Below are positions 44,038-52,160 of a stretch of DNA of 64,000 nt, in pieces (position 1 is the first letter of the stretch; each line of letters starts with the position of its first letter). The translations under genes and the position numbers were made by a program. The stretch is from Pseudomonas sp. Irchel 3A7 (lineage in GTDB: Bacteria > Pseudomonadota > Gammaproteobacteria > Pseudomonadales > Pseudomonadaceae): positions 119,201 to 183,200 of the forward strand of contig NZ_FYED01000018.1 of the NCBI RefSeq assembly GCF_900187565.1, read 5' to 3'. The notes beneath the pieces are model-generated. The model did no database searches, had not been told where the DNA came from, and saw nothing but the letters and a program-made list of their open reading frames with translations.

Positions 44038-44087
44038 ACGGCGGTTCATGGCCCATTCCAATTATGGAATGGGCCATGAACCGCCGT
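44038..44087. other. Perfect 23-bp hairpin between minE and the pseudouridine synthase gene
   Basis: The arms 44038-44060 and 44065-44087 are exact reverse complements with a four-base ATTA loop. No T tract follows on either side. It is not a REP. It is a likely end or stabiliser of the min transcript. Confidence 0.75.
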
Positions 44088-44112
44088 TGGCGTTTGTTAC
44101 GAGGCTGTTTTA

Positions 44113-44748
44113 ATGCCGTTGTCCAACGTCCACATCATCCATCAGGACGCCGCCATACTGGTGGTGAACAAACCGACCCTGTTGCTTTCCGTCCCCGGCA
44201 GGGCCGACGACAACAAGGACTGCCTGATTACCCGCCTGCAAGAAAATGGCTACCCGGAAGCGCGAATCGTCCATCGGCTGGATTGGGAAACGTCCGGCAT
44301 CATCCTGTTGGCCCGCGATCCCGATACGCACCGTGAACTGTCGCGGCAATTTCACGACCGCGAAACCGAAAAGGCCTACACCGCTCTGTGCTGGGGTCAA
44401 CCCGAACTGGACAGTGGCAGCATCGACTTGCCGCTGCGCTACGATCCGCCGACCAAGCCGCGGCATGTGGTCGATCATGAATTCGGCAAGCACGCCCTGA
44501 CCTTCTGGCGGGTGCTGGAGCGTTGTGGCGACTGGTGCCGCGTGGAACTCACACCGATCACCGGCCGTTCGCACCAATTGCGCGTACACATGCTCTCCAT
44601 CGGCCATCCGCTGCTGGGTGACGGGCTCTATGCCCATGAACAAGCCCTGGCTGCCTGGCCGCGACTGTGCCTGCACGCCAGCATGTTGAGCTTCACTCAC
44701 CCACAGACCGGCGAACGCCTGCGTTTCGAGTGTCCCGCTCCTTTTTGA
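44113..44748 (+). CDS. RluA family RNA pseudouridine synthase
   Basis: The 211-residue enzyme isomerises uridine to pseudouridine in RNA. The catalytic Asp is in VHRLDWETSGIILLARD, with GRSHQLRVHMLSIGHPLLGD and LCLHASMLSFTHP as the other RluA blocks. No S4 domain is present, as in the small RluA members. Target position is not predictable. Confidence 0.93.
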   Translation: MPLSNVHIIHQDAAILVVNKPTLLLSVPGRADDNKDCLITRLQENGYPEARIVHRLDWETSGIILLARDPDTHRELSRQFHDRETEKAYTALCWGQPELDSGSIDLPLRYDPPTKPRHVVDHEFGKHALTFWRVLERCGDWCRVELTPITGRSHQLRVHMLSIGHPLLGDGLYAHEQALAAWPRLCLHASMLSFTHPQTGERLRFECPAPF

Positions 44749-44779
44749 GCAACGGGTAACTGCGGCTGGCTAACTCAAA

Positions 44780-44812
44780 AAGCCCTTTATTGTGAAGGGC
44801 TTATTTATTTCC
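44780..44812 (+). terminator. Probable terminator of the pseudouridine synthase gene
   Basis: AAGCCCTT/AAGGGCTT stem with a seven-base loop and a T-rich but interrupted tail, 32 bases past the stop. Confidence 0.65.
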
Positions 44813-44851
44813 AGTTACAATTTTTACGTCATAAATATGGCGTGAAAAAAG

Positions 44852-44873
44852 TGTCATAAATTTGTAATTAAAC
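44852..44873 (+). promoter_or_regulatory. Candidate PhoB box
   Basis: Two direct 11-base units, TGTCATAAATT and TGTAATTAAAC, close to the PhoB pattern (CTGTCATAWAW). TAAAAT (44875-44880) follows, somewhat closer than the usual ten-base spacing, in an AT-rich stretch 40-60 bases before the kinase-like gene. Confidence 0.4.
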
Positions 44874-44912
44874 GTAAAATCATGGCAATCAGATGTCAGG
44901 CAGGATGCCCCC

Positions 44913-45755
44913 GTGCTCAGCAGTAAAACGCTCCAATGCGACTACCCCGTCACGTTCATTTTCGGCAACACCACCCTGCATTTGACTGAGCAGCCCAGCT
45001 TCGAAGCGCAACAGGCCCTCGAACAACTGATCAAAAAACGCAACGCGCAAAAGCTCACCCGCGCGAGCGCACCGCTGGCGTCTGGTGATACGCCGCTGTT
45101 TGCCAAGGTCCAGCCACTGGACACCCTCAAGGCAAAAGTCCGGGTGACACTGGGCAAACCGCAACGCAACGGTCGATTCGACTGGCCCCTTGAAGAACTG
45201 GTCAATACCCTTGAAGCCCAGCGCCGTGGCGTGCAAATGCCGCCGTTGCAAGGCTTTGGATATTCAAAGGACCGATTGGGCCTGACCCGCGAGTATTTCA
45301 TTCTGACGCGCCTGCTCGAAGACCATATCGACGGCGTGCAATGGCTTAAACGCAACCCGCAAGACGTCGAAACGTTCATTCTCAAAGCGTTCGAACTGCT
45401 GAGCTCCCTGGCCCGGAAGAACATCACGCACATGGACTTCTGGATCGGCAACATCATGATCCCTAAATCGTCGCAGAAATCGCTGAAAGCCATCGACTTT
45501 GAAAACTGCTTCGCCGGTACGACATCGCATCCGAGCGAAACACTGGGCTTCCAGCTCGGGTTCTTCTACCGTCGCGAGATTTACAAGTTCATCACAGAAG
45601 CCGATTACGACCGGCTGGTGGATGAATACGTCGGACAACGCTGCGGCATTTCCCGGGAAAGATTCGACGGGGTGTACCTCGCGAGCAAACATGAACATGT
45701 CGGCCGCAAGCAACGTCGCGAAGTGTTCCTCAATGGCAACCTGATCACGGGTTGA
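44913..45755 (+). CDS. Lipopolysaccharide-kinase-like (Kdo/WaaP family) protein
   Basis: The 280-residue protein has a protein-kinase-like catalytic region: ITHMDFWIGNIMI (H-x-D-x4-N loop) and KAIDFENCF (DFE in place of DFG). A plausible nucleotide-binding lysine lies in LFAKVQPL. This is the pattern of the WaaP/InaA/Kdo kinase group that phosphorylates lipopolysaccharide core sugars. The start is a GTG at 44913 with AGGA upstream. It stands alone, with a PhoB-like site before it. Confidence 0.75.
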   Translation: MLSSKTLQCDYPVTFIFGNTTLHLTEQPSFEAQQALEQLIKKRNAQKLTRASAPLASGDTPLFAKVQPLDTLKAKVRVTLGKPQRNGRFDWPLEELVNTLEAQRRGVQMPPLQGFGYSKDRLGLTREYFILTRLLEDHIDGVQWLKRNPQDVETFILKAFELLSSLARKNITHMDFWIGNIMIPKSSQKSLKAIDFENCFAGTTSHPSETLGFQLGFFYRREIYKFITEADYDRLVDEYVGQRCGISRERFDGVYLASKHEHVGRKQRREVFLNGNLITG

Positions 45756-45860
45756 CTCAACGTCCTCGCCACCCGCCGCCCTCGCACGCCACACGGCATT
45801 GTGTCTGCAATGCCGCGAGCCAATACGCTAAACTGGCGCCACTGCTGTCTGGAGCTACTT

Positions 45861-47150
45861 ATGCGCGAAGAGTTGAACCAAGGCCTGATCGACTTCCTCA
45901 AGGCCTCCCCTACCCCGTTCCATGCCACCGCCAGCCTGGTTCAGCGACTGGAAGCGGCGGGCTATCAACGCCTCGACGAACGCGAGCCATGGCATACCGA
46001 AGCCAATGGTCGCTACTACGTCACCCGTAACGACTCTTCGATCGTTGCGATCAAAATGGGCCGCCACTCGCCGCTGCACGGCGGGATCCGCCTGGTCGGC
46101 GCCCACACCGACAGTCCGTGCCTGCGGGTCAAGCCGCAACCGGAACTGCAACGCCAGGGTTTCTGGCAACTGGGCGTCGAAGTCTATGGCGGTGCGCTGC
46201 TGGCGCCATGGTTCGACCGTGACCTGTCCCTGGCCGGCCGCGTGACCTTCCGCCGTGACGGCAAGGTCGAAAGCCAGTTGATCGACTTCAAGGCACCGAT
46301 CGCGATCATTCCGAACCTGGCCATCCACCTCAATCGTGAAGCCAACATGGGCTGGGCCATCAATGCCCAGACCGAGCTGCCACCGGTCCTCGCGCAATTT
46401 GCCGGCGACGAGCGCGTGGATTTCCGCGCCGTGATCACCGACCAACTCGCTCGCGAACACGGCTTGAACGCCGACGTGGTGCTCGATTACGAGCTGAGTT
46501 TCTACGACACGCAAAGCGCCGCGGTCATCGGCCTGCACGGCGATTTCATTGCCGGCGCACGCCTGGACAACCTGCTGTCGTGCTACGCCGGCCTGCAAGC
46601 CCTGCTGACGGCCGACACCGACGAAACCTGCGTACTGGTCTGCAACGATCACGAAGAAGTCGGCTCGTGCTCGGCCTGCGGGGCCGACGGCCCGATGCTG
46701 GAGCAGACACTGCGTCGCCTGCTGCCCGAAGGTGATGAATTCGTACGCACCATTCAGAAATCCCTGCTGGTCTCGGCCGACAACGCCCACGGCGTACACC
46801 CCAACTACGCAGAAAAGCACGATGCCAACCACGGCCCGAAACTCAACGCCGGCCCGGTGATCAAGGTCAACAGCAACCAGCGCTACGCCACCAACAGCGA
46901 AACCGCCGGGTTCTTCCGCCACCTGTGCATGGCCGAAGAAGTGCCGGTGCAGAGTTTCGTGGTGCGCAGCGACATGGGCTGCGGCTCGACCATCGGCCCA
47001 ATCACCGCCAGCCAGCTGGGCGTGCGCACCGTGGACATCGGCCTGCCGACCTTCGCCATGCACTCGATCCGCGAGCTGTGCGGCAGCCATGATCTGGCGC
47101 ACCTGGTCAAAGTGCTGAGCGCGTTCTACGCCTGCCGCGAGCTGCCGTAA
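45861..47150 (+). CDS. apeB: M18 family aminopeptidase
   Basis: The 429-residue metallo-aminopeptidase has the co-catalytic metal ligands and catalytic residues in VGAHTDSPCLRVKP, GARLDNLLSCYAG, CNDHEEVGSCSACGADGP and the late AMHSIRELCGSHD. It removes amino-terminal residues in the cytoplasm. The ATG at 45861 with GGAG seven bases before is chosen; the frame extends upstream to 45801 without support. Confidence 0.93.
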   Translation: MREELNQGLIDFLKASPTPFHATASLVQRLEAAGYQRLDEREPWHTEANGRYYVTRNDSSIVAIKMGRHSPLHGGIRLVGAHTDSPCLRVKPQPELQRQGFWQLGVEVYGGALLAPWFDRDLSLAGRVTFRRDGKVESQLIDFKAPIAIIPNLAIHLNREANMGWAINAQTELPPVLAQFAGDERVDFRAVITDQLAREHGLNADVVLDYELSFYDTQSAAVIGLHGDFIAGARLDNLLSCYAGLQALLTADTDETCVLVCNDHEEVGSCSACGADGPMLEQTLRRLLPEGDEFVRTIQKSLLVSADNAHGVHPNYAEKHDANHGPKLNAGPVIKVNSNQRYATNSETAGFFRHLCMAEEVPVQSFVVRSDMGCGSTIGPITASQLGVRTVDIGLPTFAMHSIRELCGSHDLAHLVKVLSAFYACRELP

Positions 47151-47159
47151 CCGCCCCTA

Positions 47160-47287
47160 TGGCGAGGGAGCTTGCTCCCGTTCGGCTGCGAAGCAGTCGC
47201 AATCCCGGCGAATGCGGTTTATCTGCAGGATGCAATGGCTGGTTTTGGGGCTGCTCCGCAGCCCAGCGGGAGCAAGCTCCCTCGCCA
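47160..47287. repeat. Inverted repeat, TGGCGAGGGAGCTTGCTCCC family
   Basis: Arms TGGCGAGGGAGCTTGCTCCC and inverse about 90 bases apart, with a smaller imperfect inner inversion. Same family as 5879-5972 and 33927-34021. Confidence 0.8.
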
Positions 47288-47386
47288 CAATGGTCCTGCT
47301 CAACGGACTCATTTTTGACATACCTCATCAGCGATCATCCAAAAGCAACCTAGACTTCAACCATCCCTCCCGACAAGGCAGTCGTC

Positions 47387-47563
47387 ATGATTTCAATGTC
47401 TTCGTTCCACGCCATGCTGATCCCGATTCTCGCCGGGATGATCCTGCTGGCGCTCGGTTTCAACTTTCGCGACAAAAACGCCGGCGTATTCGCCATGTGG
47501 ATCGGCATGCTGACGATCCTCGCCACCGTGGTGGTCAAGATCCTCGCCAAGCTCAACGAATAA
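47387..47563 (+). CDS. Small two-helix membrane protein (58 residues)
   Basis: This short frame encodes MISMSSFHAMLIPILAGMILLALGFNFRDKNAGVFAMWIGMLTILATVVVKILAKLNE as two helices (about 8-26 and 34-53) joined by a charged turn FRDKNA. AAGG precedes the ATG; MSSFHAML at 47396 is an alternative start. Codon choice is normal for the genome (GC at third positions), which supports coding. It is 77 bases before the MscS-like gene on the same strand. No family was recognised. Confidence 0.7.
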   Translation: MISMSSFHAMLIPILAGMILLALGFNFRDKNAGVFAMWIGMLTILATVVVKILAKLNE

Positions 47564-47640
47564 ATCCTCCCCCCGACTCGCATTGATTTTGACGGGCTCG
47601 TACACTCGGTCGACCCGCTCACTCCGAGGTTGACCGCCCA

Positions 47641-49797
47641 GTGTTCGCTCGTCTTTTTGCCCTGCCGTGCTTTTTCCTTGTCTGCCTGATGACGTTGCTG
47701 CCGATGGCGCCAGCCCAGGCAGTCGGCTTGCCGAACCTGCTCAACAGTTCGGCGAAAACCCAGCCGGAAGCGCAGGAGCCCCTCGGGCAATCCCTCGACG
47801 AAGTCATCAAGTCACTGGAAAACGATCAGCAGCGCACCCAGCTGCTGACGGATTTGAAGAAACTGCGCGACGCCACGAAAAAGGCCCAGCCGACCACCGA
47901 AGAAGGCGTGCTGGGCCTGATCGGCGGGACCCTGGCCAGTTTCGAAAAACAATTTACCGGTGCCGACAGCCCGATCACGCGCTGGTCCGACGAATTCAAA
48001 CGGGCTCAGGACGAACTGACCGCGCTGGTGCTGCCAGCCAACGAATGGCTCCCCATCATCTTCGCCTTCGCCATGATTCTGATGGTCTGGAGCCTGCTCG
48101 CGGCGGCACTGATCTGGGTCAGCCATCGGGTCCGCATGCGGTTCGGCCTGACCGAAGAACTGCCGCAACACCCAAGGGCCCTGGACATGCTGCGCTTCGC
48201 CCTGCGCAAGCTCGGCCCGTGGCTGATCGCGCTGGTCATCACGGTGTACATGAGTTATGCCCTGCCTTCATCGTTGGGCAAGAGCCTGGCGATGGTGCTG
48301 GCCTACGCGCTGGTGGTCGGCACCTGCTTTTCCGCGGTCTGCGTGATCGCCTTTTCCCTGCTCGACGGTCCGCATCGCCATCGTGCCTTGTACATCCTGC
48401 GCCATCAGGCCTTTCGGCCGCTGTGGCTGATCGGCAGCTTCGCGGCTTTCGGTGAAGCCCTGAGCGACCCGCGTCTGATCGATAGCCTCGGCGTGCATCT
48501 GGCGCACTCCGCCGCGACGGTGGCCAATGTCCTGGCGGCGCTGTCCACGGGGTTGTTCATCCTGCGTTTTCGCCGTCCGATTGCCCATTTGATTCGTAAC
48601 CAGCCACTGTCCCGGCGCCTGACCCGCCGCGCCCTCAGCGACACTATCGAGATTCTCGGCACCTTCTGGTTCGTGCCGGCGCTGGTGTTGGTGGGTATTT
48701 CGCTGTTCGCCACCTTCGTTTCAGCCGGTGATACCAGCACCGCGTTGCGTCAGTCGCTGATCTGTACGGTGCTGCTGGTGTTGTGCATGGTCATCAACGG
48801 TCTGGTGCGTCGTCATGCCCTCAAACCGCAACGCAGCGTGAAACGCCATGCACTGTATTCCGAGCGCCTGAAAAGCTTCTTCTACACCCTTGCCCATCTG
48901 CTGGTCTGGCTGGTGTTCATCGAACTCGGCTTGCGGGTCTGGGGCATGTCGCTGATCCGCTTCACCGAAGGCGAAGGCCATGAAGTCAGCGTCAAACTGT
49001 TCAGCCTCGGCGGCACGCTGATTTTTGCCTGGCTGATCTGGATCCTCAGTGACACTGCCGTGCACCACGCCCTCACCCGCTCGCGCAAGGGCCTGGCCAA
49101 CGCCCGGGCACAGACGATGATGCCGCTGATCCGCAACGTGTTGTTCGTGGCGATTTTCATCATCGCGCTGATCGTCGCCCTGGCGAACATGGGCATGAAC
49201 GTCACGCCGCTGCTGGCCGGTGCCGGCGTGATTGGCCTGGCCATCGGTTTCGGCGCGCAATCGCTGGTGGCCGACTTGATCACCGGCCTGTTCATCATCA
49301 TCGAGGACTCCCTGGCCATCGACGACTACGTGGACGTCGGCGGGCACCTGGGCACCGTCGAAGGCCTGACCATTCGCACCGTGCGCCTGCGGGACATCGA
49401 CGGCATCGTCCACACCATTCCGTTCAGCGAAATCAAAAGCATCAAGAACTACTCCCGGGAATTCGGCTACGCGATCTTCCGGGTCGCCGTACCGGCCAGC
49501 ATGGACATCGACAATGCGATCAAACTGATGCGTGAAGTCGGCCAGAAAATGCGCACCGACCCGTTGCAACGACGCAATATCTGGTCGCCGCTGGAAATCC
49601 AGGGGGTGGAGAGTTTCGAATCCGGCAACGCGATCCTGCGCGCCCGCTTCAAGACTGCGCCGATCAAGCAGTGGGAAGTGTCCCGGGCGTTCAACCTGTC
49701 GTTGAAACGGCATCTGGATGAAGCGGGGATGGATCTGGCGACGCCAAGGATGAGTGTGCAGGTGATCACGGCCGGTGGTGGTCCGCAGAAGGAGTGA
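47641..49797 (+). CDS. Mechanosensitive channel, MscS family (large)
   Basis: The 718-residue protein has a signal peptide (MFARLFALPCFFLVCLMTLLPMAPAQA), a periplasmic helical domain to about residue 130, then about ten membrane helices. An MscS core follows with pore helix ANMGMNVTPLLAGAGVIGLAIGFGAQSLVADLITGLFIIIED and the beta-domain DYVDVGGHLGTVEGLTIRTVRLRD, then a cytoplasmic domain. It releases solutes on osmotic downshock. Start GTG at 47641. Size and layout recall the YbdG/YbiO-type members. Confidence 0.9.
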   Translation: MFARLFALPCFFLVCLMTLLPMAPAQAVGLPNLLNSSAKTQPEAQEPLGQSLDEVIKSLENDQQRTQLLTDLKKLRDATKKAQPTTEEGVLGLIGGTLASFEKQFTGADSPITRWSDEFKRAQDELTALVLPANEWLPIIFAFAMILMVWSLLAAALIWVSHRVRMRFGLTEELPQHPRALDMLRFALRKLGPWLIALVITVYMSYALPSSLGKSLAMVLAYALVVGTCFSAVCVIAFSLLDGPHRHRALYILRHQAFRPLWLIGSFAAFGEALSDPRLIDSLGVHLAHSAATVANVLAALSTGLFILRFRRPIAHLIRNQPLSRRLTRRALSDTIEILGTFWFVPALVLVGISLFATFVSAGDTSTALRQSLICTVLLVLCMVINGLVRRHALKPQRSVKRHALYSERLKSFFYTLAHLLVWLVFIELGLRVWGMSLIRFTEGEGHEVSVKLFSLGGTLIFAWLIWILSDTAVHHALTRSRKGLANARAQTMMPLIRNVLFVAIFIIALIVALANMGMNVTPLLAGAGVIGLAIGFGAQSLVADLITGLFIIIEDSLAIDDYVDVGGHLGTVEGLTIRTVRLRDIDGIVHTIPFSEIKSIKNYSREFGYAIFRVAVPASMDIDNAIKLMREVGQKMRTDPLQRRNIWSPLEIQGVESFESGNAILRARFKTAPIKQWEVSRAFNLSLKRHLDEAGMDLATPRMSVQVITAGGGPQKE

Positions 49798-49817
49798 CAC
49801 TGCAAGTCACTCTTGTC

Positions 49818-49843
49818 GCTTGAAGCTTGAAGCTTGAAGCTGC
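49818..49843. repeat. GCTTGAA short tandem repeat
   Basis: Three adjacent copies of GCTTGAA between convergent genes. Related sequence occurs at 55586-55678. Confidence 0.7.
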
Positions 49844-49845
49844 TC

Positions 49846-50559
49846 CTAGACCACATCCACTCCGACATGAATCGCATCATGGCGCCAAAACTCCAGGTCA
49901 CAATCGATCAGCCGCTCATGCTGATCGTAATTGACCCGCGCAATGCGCAACCCCGGACTCCCCACCGACACCCGTAAAGCCGCCGCCGCATCCACCGACA
50001 ACGCCGTCGGTACAATCTCGAAACGCACTCGCCCGTAATGCAAATCGTAGTGCCGTGCATACAGCTCGGTGATCGACTGATTCAAATCGAAATCCAGAAT
50101 CCCCGGGAAATACTGCGGATTCAGATAGTGCTCCACATACAGCACCAGTCGCCCATCGATGCGCCGCGAACGGCAGATCTGAATCACGCTCGACAGCGCC
50201 GGCAACTGCAACCAGGCACAGACCGCCGCTGACGCCGGCTGCAATCGCGCTGAAATGACTTCGGTAGAGGGCACCCGCCCCTGGGCGCTGACCATCGCGT
50301 GAAAGTGACTGCGCTGCATCAGGTTATAGGCCAGACGCGGCGGTGAAACGAACCAGCCACGCCGCTCTTCACGATAAATCTGCCCCTGGGCCTCCAGTTG
50401 CAACAATGCCTCGCGCACAGTGATCCGTGTGGTCCCGAACAACTCACTGAGCTTGCGCTCGGCCGGCAGTTTGCTTCCCGGTGCGAGCAGCCCGTGATCG
50501 AGTTGCTCCTGGAGCACCTGGCCAATGGCAGTCACCGCTTTTATTGCCTCATCGCGCAT
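49846..50559 (-). CDS. GntR family regulator with UTRA domain (HutC type)
   Basis: The 237-residue repressor has a winged-helix domain (LPAERKLSELFGTTRITVREALLQLEAQGQIYREERRGWFVSPP, residues about 30-75) and a UTRA ligand domain (80-237), the arrangement of HutC/PhnF regulators. It is divergent from the ABC operon. A HutC-like site 15 bases upstream of its own start suggests self-repression, relieved by the transported compound. The ATG at 50559 follows a TTG in the same frame. Confidence 0.9.
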   Translation of the reverse strand: MRDEAIKAVTAIGQVLQEQLDHGLLAPGSKLPAERKLSELFGTTRITVREALLQLEAQGQIYREERRGWFVSPPRLAYNLMQRSHFHAMVSAQGRVPSTEVISARLQPASAAVCAWLQLPALSSVIQICRSRRIDGRLVLYVEHYLNPQYFPGILDFDLNQSITELYARHYDLHYGRVRFEIVPTALSVDAAAALRVSVGSPGLRIARVNYDQHERLIDCDLEFWRHDAIHVGVDVV

Positions 50560-50573
50560 CAACGTTACCTATC

Positions 50574-50585
50574 TGGACTAGACCA
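50574..50585. promoter_or_regulatory. HutC-like operator at the regulator gene
   Basis: TGGACTAGACCA is an almost perfect palindrome. Its core GACTAGAC differs by one base from GTCTAGAC, which fits the HutC-class consensus GT-N-TA-N-AC. It lies 15 bases before the regulator start codon. Confidence 0.6.
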
Positions 50586-50650
50586 GCACTGTTTCGGGGC
50601 AGAACCACACAACAAATCGGCTCATTAAACATCCTGCAAGCGTAGGCAGT

Positions 50651-50672
50651 GCAGATGACTGAGAGATGACAA
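50651..50672 (-). promoter_or_regulatory. Possible PhoB box
   Basis: Read on the minus strand, TTGTCATCTCT and CAGTCATCTGC are two direct 11-base units sharing GTCATCT in phase, similar to PhoB sites. A phosphate-starvation link is inference. Confidence 0.35.
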
Positions 50673-50847
50673 GCGACCGGACGGTCGTCGGCGCCGGCCG
50701 TTCAAAAACCTGCAATACATCGGCCAAGTCCTTGCGCAGCGGGGTTTTGTCGATGGTCTACGCTTACCGGACACCCGCCAACGTCGGGCCTAAAAAAGCC
50801 CGACCGGGCGACGAACGACATCAAAGTGTCATCGAACGTCCTTAGAT

Positions 50848-50863
50848 TGGCTCAGGTATTGCT
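50848..50863 (+). promoter_or_regulatory. Candidate sigma-54 promoter of the ABC operon
   Basis: TGGCTC-AGGTA-TTGCT, with GG and GC exactly ten bases apart and one mismatch to the consensus. Predicted start near 50875; leader of about 45 bases. Confidence 0.55.
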
Positions 50864-50874
50864 GACCTAGACCA
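50863..50874. promoter_or_regulatory. HutC-like operator overlapping the promoter
   Basis: TGACCTAGACCA shares CTAGACCA with the site at 50574-50585 and begins at the last base of the sigma-54 motif, covering the -12 to +1 interval. Binding there would block open-complex formation. Confidence 0.55.
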
Positions 50875-50920
50875 ACACCACCGCAATCGCAGCGTTGAAA
50901 ACACCCATAGGAGCTTCGGA

Positions 50921-51985
50921 ATGAAAAAGCTTTTCCTGGCAACACTGTTAGGTTCGACCATTGCCATGTGCACCGCCGCCATGGCGGCTGATGATCTGAA
51001 AACCCTCGAAGCCGCTGCGAAAGCGGAAGGCGCGGTCAACAGTGTCGGCATGCCCGATGACTGGGCCAACTGGAAAGGCACCTGGGCCGACCTGGCCAAG
51101 AACTACGGCCTCAAACACATCGACACCGACATGAGTTCGGCTCAGGAAATCGCCAAGTTTGCCGCGGAAAAAGACAACGCCAGTGCCGACATCGGCGACG
51201 TCGGTGCAGCCTTCGGCCCGATTGCAGTCAAACAAGGCGTCACACAGCCTTACAAGCCATCGACCTGGGACCAGGTGCCGACCTGGGCCAAAGACAAGGA
51301 CGGTCACTGGGCCTTGGCCTATACCGGCACTATCGCCTTCATCGTCAACAAGAAGCTGCTGCACGGTTCCGAAGCGCCAACCAAGTGGGCTGACCTCAAA
51401 ACCGGCAAATACAAGGTGTCCATCGGTGACGTGAGCACTGCCGCACAAGCTGCGAACGGCGTTCTGGCTGCTGCGCTGGCCAACGGTGGCGACGAGAAAA
51501 ACCTCAAGCCTGCATTGGATCTGTTCGCTGACATCGCCAAGCAGGGTCGCTTGTCGATGGCCAACCCGACCATCGCCACCATGGAAAAAGGCGAGATCGA
51601 AGTCGGCGTGGTCTGGGACTTCAACGGCCTGAGCTACAAGGCCAAGATGGCCAATCCTGATGACTACACCGTACTGATTCCTTCCGACGGCTCGGTGATT
51701 TCCGGCTACACCACCATCATCAACAAATACGCCAAGAACCCGAACGCCGCCAAGCTGACCCGCGAGTACATCTTCAGCGACGCCGGCCAGATCAACCTGG
51801 CCAAGGGTAACGCCCGTCCGATCCGCGCCGAGCACCTGACCCTGCCCGCCGATGTCCAGGCCAAGCTGCTGCCGAACGAGCAGTACAAAAAGGTCACGCC
51901 GATCAAGGACGCGGATGCGTGGGAAAAGACCTCCAAAGCCCTGCCGCAGAAGTGGAACGAAGAAGTCATCGTAGAAATGAAATGA
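50921..51985 (+). CDS. ABC transporter periplasmic binding protein (organophosphorus-type cluster)
   Basis: The 354-residue protein has a signal peptide (MKKLFLATLLGSTIAMCTAAMA-ADD) and the iron(III)/thiamine/2-aminoethylphosphonate type binding fold, with GVVWDFNGLSYKAKM and SGYTTIINKYAKNPNAAKLTREYIFSDAGQ. It delivers a ligand to the two permeases encoded downstream. The neighbouring phosphatase-type enzymes suggest a phosphonate or phosphate-ester ligand; the sequence alone does not fix it. Confidence 0.88.
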   Translation: MKKLFLATLLGSTIAMCTAAMAADDLKTLEAAAKAEGAVNSVGMPDDWANWKGTWADLAKNYGLKHIDTDMSSAQEIAKFAAEKDNASADIGDVGAAFGPIAVKQGVTQPYKPSTWDQVPTWAKDKDGHWALAYTGTIAFIVNKKLLHGSEAPTKWADLKTGKYKVSIGDVSTAAQAANGVLAAALANGGDEKNLKPALDLFADIAKQGRLSMANPTIATMEKGEIEVGVVWDFNGLSYKAKMANPDDYTVLIPSDGSVISGYTTIINKYAKNPNAAKLTREYIFSDAGQINLAKGNARPIRAEHLTLPADVQAKLLPNEQYKKVTPIKDADAWEKTSKALPQKWNEEVIVEMK

Positions 51986-52022
51986 CGCGGTAGATCCCCG
52001 CCTCGGGATCTGATGGAAATCT

Positions 52023-52113
52023 CTGTGGGAGCGAGCCTGCTCGCGAAAGCGCTCTGACATTCAACATTGGTCTGAATGTTAAGCCCCCTTCGTGAGCAAG
52101 CCCGCTCCCACAG
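52023..52113. repeat. REP pair (inverted)
   Basis: CTGTGGGAGCGAGCCTGCTC and a diverged inverse (CTTCGTGAGCAAGCCCGCTC) between the binding-protein and hydrolase genes of one operon. Confidence 0.83.
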
Positions 52114-52160
52114 TGGACCGAGTGAATTTCAAATTCCTGTTTTGCGGAGTTTTTGCCCCT

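Larger units (their letters stand above)
50560..50920. other. Divergent control region of the ABC/phosphatase operon
   Basis: 361 bases without a credible gene. They contain two HutC-like operators, a GG-N10-GC promoter, a PhoB-like direct repeat and a stable hairpin GTCGGGC-CTAAAAAA-GCCCGAC (50783-50804). A half site TGGTCTA occurs at 50754-50760. Confidence 0.6.
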
